From positions 1 through 8,521 of the forward strand of contig JAILMZ010000080.1 of assembly GCA_024692105.1 (NCBI GenBank): 8,521 nt of DNA, read 5' to 3'. The DNA comes from Saccharofermentans sp. Its GTDB lineage: Bacteria > Bacillota_A > Clostridia > Saccharofermentanales > Saccharofermentanaceae. Under the pieces are notes generated by a model. It was not told where the DNA came from. It did no database searches and worked only from the letters and a program-made list of their open reading frames with translations. This document shows positions 1 to 5,539 of the stretch, one piece after another; positions within the stretch are counted from its first letter, which is position 1; the number at the start of each line of letters is the position of its first letter. The position numbers and the translations under genes were made by a program.

Positions 1-1
1 G

Positions 2-229
2 GACGATTTATTAGTTTATATTGCAAAGGAATTGGTTTCCAATCCCGACGAAGTAAACGTCAAGAAAACAGAGCGTGGCAACACGGTCATTTTCGAGCTT
101 TCCGTTGCTCCTGAAGACACAGGAAAGATTATCGGAAAGAATGGCAAGAGAGCTCAAGCCATCCGTTCCATCATGAAGGCCAAGTATCTCAAGAGCGGCA
201 AACGCGTTATTGTTGATATCGTAGGCTGA
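2..229 (+). CDS. khpA: KhpA-type KH-domain RNA-binding protein (5' end missing)
   Basis: This is a small single-KH-domain RNA-binding protein (KhpA/YlqC family). In Firmicutes the family pairs with KhpB/Jag and binds cellular RNAs. The frame is open from base 2 and reads DDLLVYIAKELVSNPDEV, so the gene starts upstream of the window; the TTG at 32 is an internal Leu codon rather than a start. The KH signature is clear: APEDTGKIIGKNGKRAQAIR contains the GxxG loop (GKNG) between two helices, followed by a final strand ending VIVDIVG. It ends in TGA at 227-229, overlapping the rimM ATG by one base (TGATG), so the two genes are translationally coupled. This order, khpA before rimM and trmD, is standard for Firmicutes, where rpsP usually lies just upstream. 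Confidence 0.9.
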   Translation, partial: DDLLVYIAKELVSNPDEVNVKKTERGNTVIFELSVAPEDTGKIIGKNGKRAQAIRSIMKAKYLKSGKRVIVDIVG

Positions 230-753
230 TGGAAGATTACATAATCAACGGCAGGATAATCGGCGCGCACGGTATCCGGGGGGAACTGAAAGTGGTTCCT
301 CTTACGGATGACGCGCGTCGTTTTCTTAAGATGAAGGACTGCTATCTGTGCGGTCCGAAGCTTGAGAATTTGACACCTGCCAAGACCGTGAAGGCCAGGA
401 TAGACAAGGCCAACGTCCTTCTTACACTGGAAGGCGTGGACGACAGGGACAAGGCGGAAGCGCTCAAGGGCACGTATATCGCGGTTGCCAGGGCAGATGC
501 CGCACCCCTGAAAAAAGACAGTTACTATATTGCTGATCTTATAGGTCTCGAAGTGACGGACGATGAGAGAGGTCCGCTTGGCAAAGTTTGCGACTGCTAC
601 GAGACGGGTGCGAACTACATCCTCGAGATAAAGCGCAGCAAGCCCCAAAATCTGCTCCTGCCGTTTTTGAAGATCTACTGCTACGAGGTCAACGTGGAAG
701 AAGGCTTTATCAAGTGCCGCCTTCCGGAAGGGCTGTACGAACTCTATGAGTAA
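229..753 (+). CDS. rimM: Ribosome maturation factor RimM
   Basis: RimM is a cytoplasmic assembly factor that helps mature the 30S head and binds ribosomal protein S19 (family knowledge). The 174-residue product has the usual two-part layout. The N-terminal RimM domain begins GRIIGAHGIRGELKVVPLTD at about residue 8. A PRC-barrel begins near residue 97 with SYYIADLIGLEV, followed by GPLGKVCDCYETGANYILEI. It closes with the typical LPEGLYEL tail. Length matches the family (about 165-180 residues). The start ATG overlaps the khpA stop with no clear Shine-Dalgarno site, which suggests translation by coupling. The 3' end overlaps the first possible trmD start by eight bases. No broken motif is visible. 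Confidence 0.93.
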   Translation: MEDYIINGRIIGAHGIRGELKVVPLTDDARRFLKMKDCYLCGPKLENLTPAKTVKARIDKANVLLTLEGVDDRDKAEALKGTYIAVARADAAPLKKDSYYIADLIGLEVTDDERGPLGKVCDCYETGANYILEIKRSKPQNLLLPFLKIYCYEVNVEEGFIKCRLPEGLYELYE

Positions 754-1492
754 TATGGATTTCCATGTTATTGCGCTCTTCCCGGACCAGGTATCAGGCT
801 ACCTGAAGACGAGCATGACGGGCCGCGCGATAGAAAGCGGTACGATCGGCCTCGATTGCATCAACATCAGGGACTTTGCCCACAACCATTACGGCAAGAT
901 CGACGATACGATGTACGGCGGAGGCACGGGCCTGCTCATATACTGCGACCCAGTCTACGATGCGTACAAGAGCGTGGCGGACAAGCTTTCGGAGAAGCCC
1001 TACGTCGTGTACATGTCTCCCAAGGGACACGTTTTCGACGAGGCGAAAGCGGTGGAACTCTCGAAACACAAGGACCTGGTGGTCATCTGCGGACACTACG
1101 AAGGCATCGACGCCCGCGTGATCGACGAGATCTGCGATGAGGAGATATCCATAGGCGATTACATCCTCACAGGCGGCGAGACCGCTGCGATCGTGGTGAT
1201 AGATGCCGTCGCAAGACTGGTGCCGGGCGTGCTTCCCAACGAAGAGGCCTACATGAACGAGTCCCACATATCGGGAACGCTCGAGGCGCCGCAGTATACA
1301 AAGCCTCCCGTATGGCACGGCAAGGAAGTGCCGGAGGTATTGAAGAACGGTAATGATGCGGCAATTGCCGAGTACAACCGCATAGCATCCCTGGTCGAGA
1401 CCTGGGAAAAACGCCCGGACATGCTCGACAAGCTGGATATTACGGAAGAAGAGTGGAAGAAAATGCTTGCCTTCAAAAAAGGCTTGTGCTAA
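746..1492 (+). CDS. trmD: tRNA (guanine37-N1)-methyltransferase TrmD
   Basis: TrmD makes m1G37 in tRNA from S-adenosylmethionine, which prevents +1 frameshifting; it is a homodimeric SPOUT enzyme with a trefoil knot. Visible motifs, numbered from the ATG at 746, are LFP (11-13), YGGGTG (57-62), CGHYEGID (115-122), [12 protein letters not shown] (134-145, the knot), and VARLVPGVL (155-163), with Arg157 matching E. coli Arg154. The second ATG at 755 gives the more family-like beginning [10 protein letters not shown] and may be the true start. Neither start has a good ribosome-binding site at normal distance; GGAAGGG at 726-732 sits about 13 bases before the first ATG. Several usually conserved positions differ: Glu172 stands where E. 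coli has catalytic Asp169, YTKP replaces YTRP, GGGTG replaces GGGPG, and GNDAAI replaces GNHAxI. Length, 245-248 residues, is normal. Confidence 0.93.
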   Translation: MSNMDFHVIALFPDQVSGYLKTSMTGRAIESGTIGLDCINIRDFAHNHYGKIDDTMYGGGTGLLIYCDPVYDAYKSVADKLSEKPYVVYMSPKGHVFDEAKAVELSKHKDLVVICGHYEGIDARVIDEICDEEISIGDYILTGGETAAIVVIDAVARLVPGVLPNEEAYMNESHISGTLEAPQYTKPPVWHGKEVPEVLKNGNDAAIAEYNRIASLVETWEKRPDMLDKLDITEEEWKKMLAFKKGLC

Positions 1493-1571
1493 ACTCTTCA
1501 AGTTGTTATCAGGGTGGTCCTCTGCCAGATCCAGGCAAGAACATCTGCAGGAAAGAGAGGAAACGAACAAT
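1493..1571 (+). promoter_or_regulatory. Candidate L19 autoregulatory leader upstream of rplS
   Basis: The 79-base gap between trmD and rplS can fold. CCTCT (1519-1523) can pair with AGAGG (1556-1560), and inside it CAGAT (1526-1530) can pair with ATCTG (1543-1547) around a 12-base loop. The outer 3' arm overlaps the rplS Shine-Dalgarno stretch (GAGAGG, 1555-1560), so folding would hide the ribosome-binding site. Firmicutes are known to carry an L19 leader at this position in which the product represses its own synthesis. Assigning this stretch to that family is inferred from position and fold. Confidence 0.55.
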
Positions 1572-1913
1572 ATGGATTTAGTAAAAGTTGTTGAGAGCGA
1601 GAATGTCAAGAACAACTATCCTGAAGTTGAGATCGGTGATTTCGTAAAGGCTCACCTGCTCATCAAAGAGGGAAATAAAGAGCGTATCCAGGTTTTCGAA
1701 GGATATGTTATTGCACGTAAGGGTTCAGGCCTTTCCGAGTCTATCACGATCCGCCGTGTTTCTTATGGCGTAGGCGTTGAGAGAATTCTGCCTGTTAACT
1801 CACCCAAGATCGACCACATCGACGTAGTACGTAAGGGTAAGGTCAGAAGAGCTAAGCTCTATTACCTCCGTGGAAGACAGGGTAAGGCAGCTAAGATCAC
1901 TCAGAAGATCTGA
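1572..1913 (+). CDS. rplS: 50S ribosomal protein L19
   Basis: L19 lies at the 30S-50S interface of the large subunit. The chosen start, ATG at 1572, gives a 113-residue protein beginning [20 protein letters not shown], matching the family length of about 115. A longer frame upstream, from 1467, only reads through the end of trmD and the leader. A Shine-Dalgarno stretch, GAGAGG at 1555-1560, lies 11 bases before the start. Family signatures include the acidic [13 protein letters not shown] segment, [34 protein letters not shown], and the basic tail [20 protein letters not shown]. It is the last gene of the khpA-rimM-trmD-rplS unit and is followed directly by a terminator. Regulation by an L19-binding leader is likely. 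Confidence 0.96.
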   Translation: MDLVKVVESENVKNNYPEVEIGDFVKAHLLIKEGNKERIQVFEGYVIARKGSGLSESITIRRVSYGVGVERILPVNSPKIDHIDVVRKGKVRRAKLYYLRGRQGKAAKITQKI

Positions 1914-1935
1914 TCTTGAATTATTCTTGATAAAA

Positions 1936-1969
1936 CAGAGCCCGTCGGAATTCCGGCGGGTTCTTTTTT
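1936..1969 (+). terminator. Intrinsic terminator after rplS
   Basis: An 11-base arm GAGCCCGTCGG (1938-1948), a four-base loop AATT (1949-1952) and the arm CCGGCGGGTTC (1953-1963) form a GC-rich hairpin with G-U wobbles, followed by six T (1964-1969). It closes the ribosomal operon 22 bases after the rplS stop. Confidence 0.93.
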
Positions 1970-2005
1970 GTGCCTTGTGAACGCTGTTACGCTTATGTAA
2001 ATGAA

Positions 2006-2040
2006 TTTGTCGGTTTTTGTCGGTTTTTGTCGGGTTTTTC
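2006..2040 (+). repeat. Phased 10-bp TTTTTGTCGG repeats (possible curved DNA)
   Basis: A TTTGTCGG core recurs with about 10-base spacing, giving T-runs at 2006-2008, 2014-2018, 2024-2028 and 2035-2039, all roughly one helical turn apart. This lies just upstream of a putative -10 element at 2053-2061. T-tracts in helical phase are known to bend DNA and can stimulate promoters; that role here is inferred. Confidence 0.6.
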
Positions 2041-2052
2041 GCGCGTGTGGGG

Positions 2053-2067
2053 TGATAGCATTTATGT
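2053..2067 (+). promoter_or_regulatory. Putative extended -10 promoter giving a leaderless mRNA
   Basis: TGA-TAGCAT (2053-2061) fits an extended -10 (TGn plus a 4/6 match to TATAAT). The ATG at 2068 begins exactly six bases after the hexamer, where transcription would start. No -35 match is seen at normal spacing. GGGGTGAT (2049-2056) partly resembles a Shine-Dalgarno site but its G-run ends 15 bases before the ATG. Confidence 0.45.
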
Positions 2068-2874
2068 ATGGACCTGATAATCAAACACATCCCGCCGGAG
2101 TATTTATCTCTGAAGATCAATTACTGCAGACAGCAGCTGGCAGAACTGCCGGAAGTGAACCTGCAAGTTTACACTTTGCACGGAGTTCAAACGAAAGTAG
2201 TCATCGTCGGCAATCACAGGTACAGGGTAGATTCAAATAACGGAAGAGAATACTTGGGTTATTATAAAAAGCGCAAATACTATGAGCGTCAGCTTCAGGT
2301 CTTTGAATCTGTCTGGGACGGCAGTTACAAAGGTGAACCTGATCCCGAGTGCATGCCGATGAAAGTTCGCAGGAAGTTGTATATCGATACCGAAAGCCCG
2401 GTTGTGCTCGATAAGAAGTATTTCGACAGCCTGAAGAATGATGCGGATACCAAATATGGCAAGCCGAGGGATTACTTTTTCAACGGGATATTCTACCGTT
2501 CATACGCAGAGCAAGAGATAGCGAAGTATTACACCGCGATGGGCATACCGTTTAAGTATGAGCCTGAAGTGTATCTCAAAGGACTGACATATCCCATATA
2601 TCCTGATTTTGTTCCGTATATAGAGGAATTGGATTGCTGCAAATTCCATGAGCACTTCGGAATCAAACAGTCTGCTTCATATCTCAGGACTACAGGCATC
2701 AAATATGCGAACTACACCAATGCCGGACTGGTTCCCGGGATCGATATCCTGTTCACTCATGATACGGCTGACATTCCGTTTGATATACGGTCGTTTGAAT
2801 CCCAATTGAACACCGCGATCTATTCGACTGTACTGGTTCCGCCGCCGGACGATGAAGACGATGAAGACGAATGA
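2068..2874 (+). CDS. Predicted PD-(D/E)XK-like (restriction-endonuclease fold) protein
   Basis: The 268-residue product is not a named gene. Residues 140-230 look like a family of clostridial proteins with a restriction-endonuclease-like fold. The pattern is RSYAEQEIAKYYTAMGIPFKYE (candidate acid Glu148 or Glu150), IYPDF with candidate metal-binding Asp180, then FHEHFG with Glu195, followed by a GIDILFTHD strand near 224-232. The usual Lys of the ExK motif is missing (Glu-His-Phe), as in relatives with WEHFG or WEHLG (from memory). The N-terminal half, residues 1-130, shows no domain I recognise and is rich in Lys, Arg and Tyr. The C-terminus is an acidic tail, DDEDDEDE, coded by 9-base repeats. 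There is no signal peptide or membrane segment. The start at 2068 lacks a well-placed ribosome-binding site and may be leaderless. More A/T third positions than in neighbouring genes suggest foreign origin. Whether it is an active nuclease is uncertain. Confidence 0.55.
   Translation: MDLIIKHIPPEYLSLKINYCRQQLAELPEVNLQVYTLHGVQTKVVIVGNHRYRVDSNNGREYLGYYKKRKYYERQLQVFESVWDGSYKGEPDPECMPMKVRRKLYIDTESPVVLDKKYFDSLKNDADTKYGKPRDYFFNGIFYRSYAEQEIAKYYTAMGIPFKYEPEVYLKGLTYPIYPDFVPYIEELDCCKFHEHFGIKQSASYLRTTGIKYANYTNAGLVPGIDILFTHDTADIPFDIRSFESQLNTAIYSTVLVPPPDDEDDEDE
2848..2874 (+). repeat. 9-bp tandem repeat coding the acidic C-terminal tail
   Basis: GACGATGAA occurs at 2848-2856 and 2857-2865, followed by the diverged GACGAATGA at 2866-2874 that ends in the stop codon. 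It codes Asp-Asp-Glu repeats, and its last bases overlap the first palindromic repeat. Confidence 0.75.
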
Positions 2875-2980
2875 GTATTTTGTGAGTAATTCGGGCCGTT
2901 TACTACACTTTTTACTCATTATTGGTTGAAAATGAGTTTTTAGTGAGTAATTGGGGCGTTTTACTACACTTTTTACTCAT
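2871..2980. repeat. Two direct copies of a 49-bp imperfect palindrome
   Basis: Copies lie at 2871-2919 and 2932-2980, 61 bases apart start to start, and agree at 44 of 49 positions by eye. Each is an imperfect palindrome. In copy 1 the outer arms ATGAGTA/TACTCAT enclose TTTT/TTTT, then GTG/CAC, a bulged A, AGTAA/TTACT, and a GC-rich loop (CGGGCCG in copy 1, GGGGCG in copy 2). They fill the space between the nuclease-like gene and the convergent dehydrogenase gene; copy 1 contains the former's TGA stop. A bidirectional terminator, a protein-binding site, or a dispersed REP-like element are all possible. No typical U-tract follows the stem. Confidence 0.85.
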
Positions 2981-2994
2981 CGGTTTGCCGGAGG

Positions 2995-3723
2995 TCACCC
3001 TTCTGCCTTCAAAACGGCCTCTTCGATCGTCATTCCGGCATAATCCTGCGCCCGGAACAGCCTGCCTGACTTGCCGTCGTCCACAAATGCGCCGACGACG
3101 AGGCCGGGAAGAGCACTCTCGGGTGAATTCGGCGCATTGGGGCCGCCCAAGTCGGTCCTGCACCAGCCCGGATCAGTGAGGCTGATGATTACATCCGTTC
3201 CTTCGACCGTGGAACCGAGATCTACAGTTATCTTATCGAGCGCCGCCTTGCTCGCGGAGTACGCAGCCTGCTGAGGCTCCAAAGCAATTCCGGAAGTGGT
3301 ATTCACGATCCTGCCAAAACCGGCTTCGATCATCTTCGGCAGGAAATGGTAGCAGATCAGCGCGGGCGCGATCGTATTCACGCGCAGGCTCGTAATGAAA
3401 TCCTCCGCGGGTGTCTCATAATAATCATTACGGTAAGTGACTTGTATTCCTGCATTGTTAAGCACGATGTCCACACGAACGCCGAGCGCATCTATATCAG
3501 CAAGCATAGCCTTAACCTGCGCTTCATCACCAAGGTCGCACGCGAAACAGTGTACCTGCACGCCGGCGGCCCTTGCCATGTTAGCAGTCGTTTCGAGAGC
3601 GGAAAGGCTACGTGCCTGCAGTATGAGGTTAGCCCCCTTGTCGGCCATGTAAAGTGCGCAAAGGCTGCCGAGGCCGCGGGACGCACCCGTGACGAATACC
3701 CACTTGTTTTGAACATCTACCAT
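2995..3723 (-). CDS. Short-chain dehydrogenase/reductase (SDR)
   Basis: This is a classical SDR, a cytoplasmic NAD(P)-dependent oxidoreductase of about 250 residues; its substrate cannot be told from sequence. The chosen start is ATG at 3723 (reading leftward), because AGGAGG lies eight bases upstream; an in-frame GTG nine bases earlier overlaps that ribosome-binding site. In the 242-residue product: the Rossmann motif TGASRGLG (12-19), Arg38 after the second strand (suggesting NADPH), CDLGD (62-66), NNAG (89-92), catalytic Asn116, Ser144, and YSASK with Tyr155 and Lys159, then PGWCRT (185-190). All catalytic residues are present, so it should be active. It is convergent with the nuclease-like gene and divergent from rbgA, so it is its own transcription unit inside a ribosomal gene cluster. 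Confidence 0.92.
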   Translation of the reverse strand: MVDVQNKWVFVTGASRGLGSLCALYMADKGANLILQARSLSALETTANMARAAGVQVHCFACDLGDEAQVKAMLADIDALGVRVDIVLNNAGIQVTYRNDYYETPAEDFITSLRVNTIAPALICYHFLPKMIEAGFGRIVNTTSGIALEPQQAAYSASKAALDKITVDLGSTVEGTDVIISLTDPGWCRTDLGGPNAPNSPESALPGLVVGAFVDDGKSGRLFRAQDYAGMTIEEAVLKAEG

Positions 3724-3794
3724 AACAGTCACCTCCTGAATAGCAACATACTAACATTATGGTAAAATCATCAATTATAGATTTGAGGTGGTTT
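3724..3794. promoter_or_regulatory. Divergent promoter region between SDR gene and rbgA
   Basis: Seventy-one bases separate the two start codons. Each gene has its own ribosome-binding site (AGGAGG reading left at 3732-3737; GAGGTGG reading right at 3785-3791). The middle is A/T-rich. TGG-TAAAAT at 3760-3768 could be a + strand extended -10 for rbgA, and CATAAT reading left (3757-3762) could serve the SDR gene. No convincing -35 boxes are visible, so the exact promoters are unsure. Confidence 0.45.
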
Positions 3795-4694
3795 ATGTCA
3801 AATAACATCAACTGGTTTCCGGGGCACATGCGAAAGGCCTTGAACGAGACGAAGGACAGGCTCAAGCTCGTCGACCTCGTCTACGAGACTTGCGACTGCA
3901 GGATACCTTTCTCCAGCAGGAACCCGGAGCTGGACAAGATAATCGGGGACAAGCCGAGGATAGTCATTCTCAATAAGCGCGACCTCGCGGATCCCAACCT
4001 CACTTCCAAGTGGATCGCGGAGTTCGAGAAGACGACGCACGCGGTCGCGATCGAAGCCTCGCATAAGAAGGGTTTCGACAAACTGAACCAGATCACGCAG
4101 GAGATAATGAAGGACAAGCTCGATGCCGCTGCCGCCAAGGGCCGCATAGGAAGGCCGATAAGGGCAATGGTCGTAGGCGCGCCGAACACGGGCAAGTCCA
4201 CGCTCATCAACGCGCTCGCGGGCAAGAAGGCAGCCGTCACGGGCGACAGGCCGGGTGTTACCAGGGACTTCAAGTGGATCACGACTCCGGGCAGGCTCGA
4301 AATGATGGACATGCCGGGCGTGCTCTGGCCGAAGATAGCAACGCACAGGAGCGCTGTATGCCTGCAGATGTGCGGCTCGGTCAAAGACGACGTCACGGAT
4401 GTGGTCGAGACTGCATACGATGCGATGAAGCTGCTGATAAAGCTTTACCCCAAGCTCATGGAGGAAAGATACGGCGTGCCGCTCGACATGCTGGATAACT
4501 ACGACGAGAACGAAGGTTACAGCGATCCTTACTATGACCTGTTCCTGGCGATGGGCAAGAAGAGGGGCTGCGTCATGAGCGGCGGAAGGGTGGATGAGAA
4601 CCGTTTCGCAGGGCTCTTGCTGAACGACTTCCGCGAGGGCAGGATCGGCAGGATCACGCTCGAGTCGCCGGACAAACCGGAGGGGGATATCTGA
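3795..4694 (+). CDS. rbgA: Ribosome biogenesis GTPase RbgA (YlqF)
   Basis: RbgA is a circularly permuted GTPase needed for late assembly of the 50S subunit (binding of L16 and neighbours; family knowledge). The start at 3795 is preceded by GAGGTGG and gives the hallmark INWFPGHM; an in-frame ATG at 3759 would add 12 unconserved residues. In the 299-residue product the G motifs appear in permuted order: G4 NKRD (60-63), G5 EAS (87-89), G1 GAPNTGKS (128-135), the switch region RPGVT (152-156), and G3 DMPG (172-175, normally DTPG). The C-terminal RNA-binding part has ERYG (224-227) and KKRGCVMSGG (255-264), and length matches the B. subtilis protein. rnhB follows after one base, the usual Firmicutes pairing. 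Divergence from the SDR gene is not usual and reflects the accessory insertion upstream. Confidence 0.95.
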   Translation: MSNNINWFPGHMRKALNETKDRLKLVDLVYETCDCRIPFSSRNPELDKIIGDKPRIVILNKRDLADPNLTSKWIAEFEKTTHAVAIEASHKKGFDKLNQITQEIMKDKLDAAAAKGRIGRPIRAMVVGAPNTGKSTLINALAGKKAAVTGDRPGVTRDFKWITTPGRLEMMDMPGVLWPKIATHRSAVCLQMCGSVKDDVTDVVETAYDAMKLLIKLYPKLMEERYGVPLDMLDNYDENEGYSDPYYDLFLAMGKKRGCVMSGGRVDENRFAGLLLNDFREGRIGRITLESPDKPEGDI

Positions 4695-4695
4695 C

Positions 4696-5331
4696 ATGGC
4701 AAGACTTACACAAGAGCAGCTCGAGGCGAAATACTTAGAGATGTACGCATACGAAGAAAAGGCGCGCGAGGACGGCTACAGCTTCCCTGGCGGCATCGAC
4801 GAGGCAGGAAGGGGACCTCTCGCAGGACCTGTTGTCGCGGCATGCTGCATACTTGACCCCGAGGTGAAGATCCTGGGACTTGACGATTCCAAGAAACTGT
4901 CGGAGAAGAAGCGCGAGGAACTTTTCGTGCAGATAAAGGAGAAGGCCCTGGCGTATGCAGTGTGCGCGGAGAGTCCCGCGGTGATAGACGAGATCAACAT
5001 ACTTGAGGCCACCAAGAAGGCGATGAGAAGGTGCGTGGAGGAGATCGGAGTCAGGCCCGACATCCTGCTGATCGACGCAGTCAAGCTCGAGGGCACGGGA
5101 CTGCCGGTGGTGCCCATCATCAAGGGCGACGCCAAGAGCGATTCGATCGCTGCCGCTTCGATCCTCGCGAAAGTCACCAGGGACCACATCATGATGGATT
5201 ACGACAAGGAATATCCGGGCTACGGGTTCGCGAAACACAAGGGCTACGGCACCAAGGACCACTACGCAGCCATAAGGGAGCACGGGGTCACGCCGATACA
5301 CCGCAGATCCTTCCTGAAAGTAATTCATTAA
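4696..5331 (+). CDS. rnhB: Ribonuclease HII
   Basis: RNase HII cuts the RNA strand of RNA-DNA hybrids and starts the removal of single ribonucleotides from DNA, using divalent metals. The 211-residue product has the full DEDD site: Asp35-Glu36 in DEAGRG (35-40), Asp127 in LIDAV, and Asp145 in KGDAKS. Other signatures are LDDSKKLSEKKREEL (62-76), SIAAASILAKVTRD (150-163) and GYGFAKHKGYGTKDHY (175-190). The N-terminal extension of about 33 residues is typical of bacterial HII. The start ATG has GGAGGGGG about nine bases before it, inside the end of rbgA, whose stop lies one base upstream; the two genes are coupled. No terminator is seen after it; the infC promoter begins eight bases after its stop. 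Confidence 0.95.
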   Translation: MARLTQEQLEAKYLEMYAYEEKAREDGYSFPGGIDEAGRGPLAGPVVAACCILDPEVKILGLDDSKKLSEKKREELFVQIKEKALAYAVCAESPAVIDEINILEATKKAMRRCVEEIGVRPDILLIDAVKLEGTGLPVVPIIKGDAKSDSIAAASILAKVTRDHIMMDYDKEYPGYGFAKHKGYGTKDHYAAIREHGVTPIHRRSFLKVIH

Positions 5332-5338
5332 AAATTGC

Positions 5339-5367
5339 TTGACTTTGGCCGCACTTTTGCGTAATAT
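5339..5367 (+). promoter_or_regulatory. Sigma-A promoter of infC-rpmI-rplT
   Basis: TTGACT (5339-5344) and TAATAT (5362-5367) are separated by exactly 17 bases, a near-consensus housekeeping promoter. Transcription should begin around 5373-5375, leaving a leader of about 165 bases before infC. Confidence 0.85.
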
Positions 5368-5373
5368 AACCGA

Positions 5374-5539
5374 GTTGACAAAAAAGAAGAAACATTACGT
5401 TCTCACCTCCAGCGGCTAAGGCTTGTGAAGAGGTTAATAGTTAAACCTAATATAGAGGGTGCCTTAATCTTAAGGCAGGGCTGTTATGAGAGAACGGATG
5501 TTATCCGTTCTTTTTTATTGCTTGAAGGAGGTGTTCACC
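5374..5539 (+). promoter_or_regulatory. L20-type leader (attenuation control of infC-rpmI-rplT)
   Basis: The leader holds two mutually exclusive folds. CGTTCTC (5398-5404) pairs with GAGAACG (5490-5496) over a long distance; this uses up the 5' arm of the terminator hairpin at 5491-5511 and so acts as an antiterminator. Between them are local stems: ACCTC/GAGGT (5405-5409 with 5430-5434), AGGTT/AACCT (5431-5435 with 5444-5448, competing with the former), and TGCCTTAA/TTAAGGCA (5460-5467 with 5470-5477). In B. subtilis L20 binds the infC leader and promotes termination. The same operon, position and layout support this family here; L20 binding itself is inferred. Confidence 0.85.
5491..5516 (+). 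terminator. Attenuator terminator in infC leader
   Basis: A perfect nine-base stem, AGAACGGAT (5491-5499) with ATCCGTTCT (5503-5511), a three-base loop GTT, and a T-run through 5516. It lies ten bases before the infC ribosome-binding site, so it acts as a regulated stop within the leader and not as the end of an upstream gene. Confidence 0.9.

Noticed and set aside
794..1615. Long open frame on the - strand across trmD and the start of rplS
   Set aside because: It is antisense to well-supported genes, shows no recognisable domain, and has the low-complexity shadow composition expected from the coding strand.
2914..2980. Small - strand peptide MSKKCSKTPQLLTKNSF and its twin in the first repeat copy
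   Set aside because: No ribosome-binding site; the frame follows from the palindrome sequence, and the copies differ by amino-acid-changing substitutions, so coding is not supported.
3798..4697. 299-codon open frame on the - strand opposite rbgA
   Set aside because: Almost the exact mirror of rbgA, with no motif; the sense frame has all GTPase motifs.
4735..5328. 197-codon open frame on the - strand opposite rnhB
   Set aside because: Shadow of rnhB, whose catalytic residues are all present in the sense frame.
5375..5403. Second promoter starting at TTGACA (5375-5380)
   Set aside because: No acceptable -10 hexamer at 16-18 bases; the promoter at 5339-5367 is far better.
5486..5539. ATG at 5486 as the infC start
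   Set aside because: It would sit next to the attenuator stem with no ribosome-binding site and add 18 residues absent from the family.
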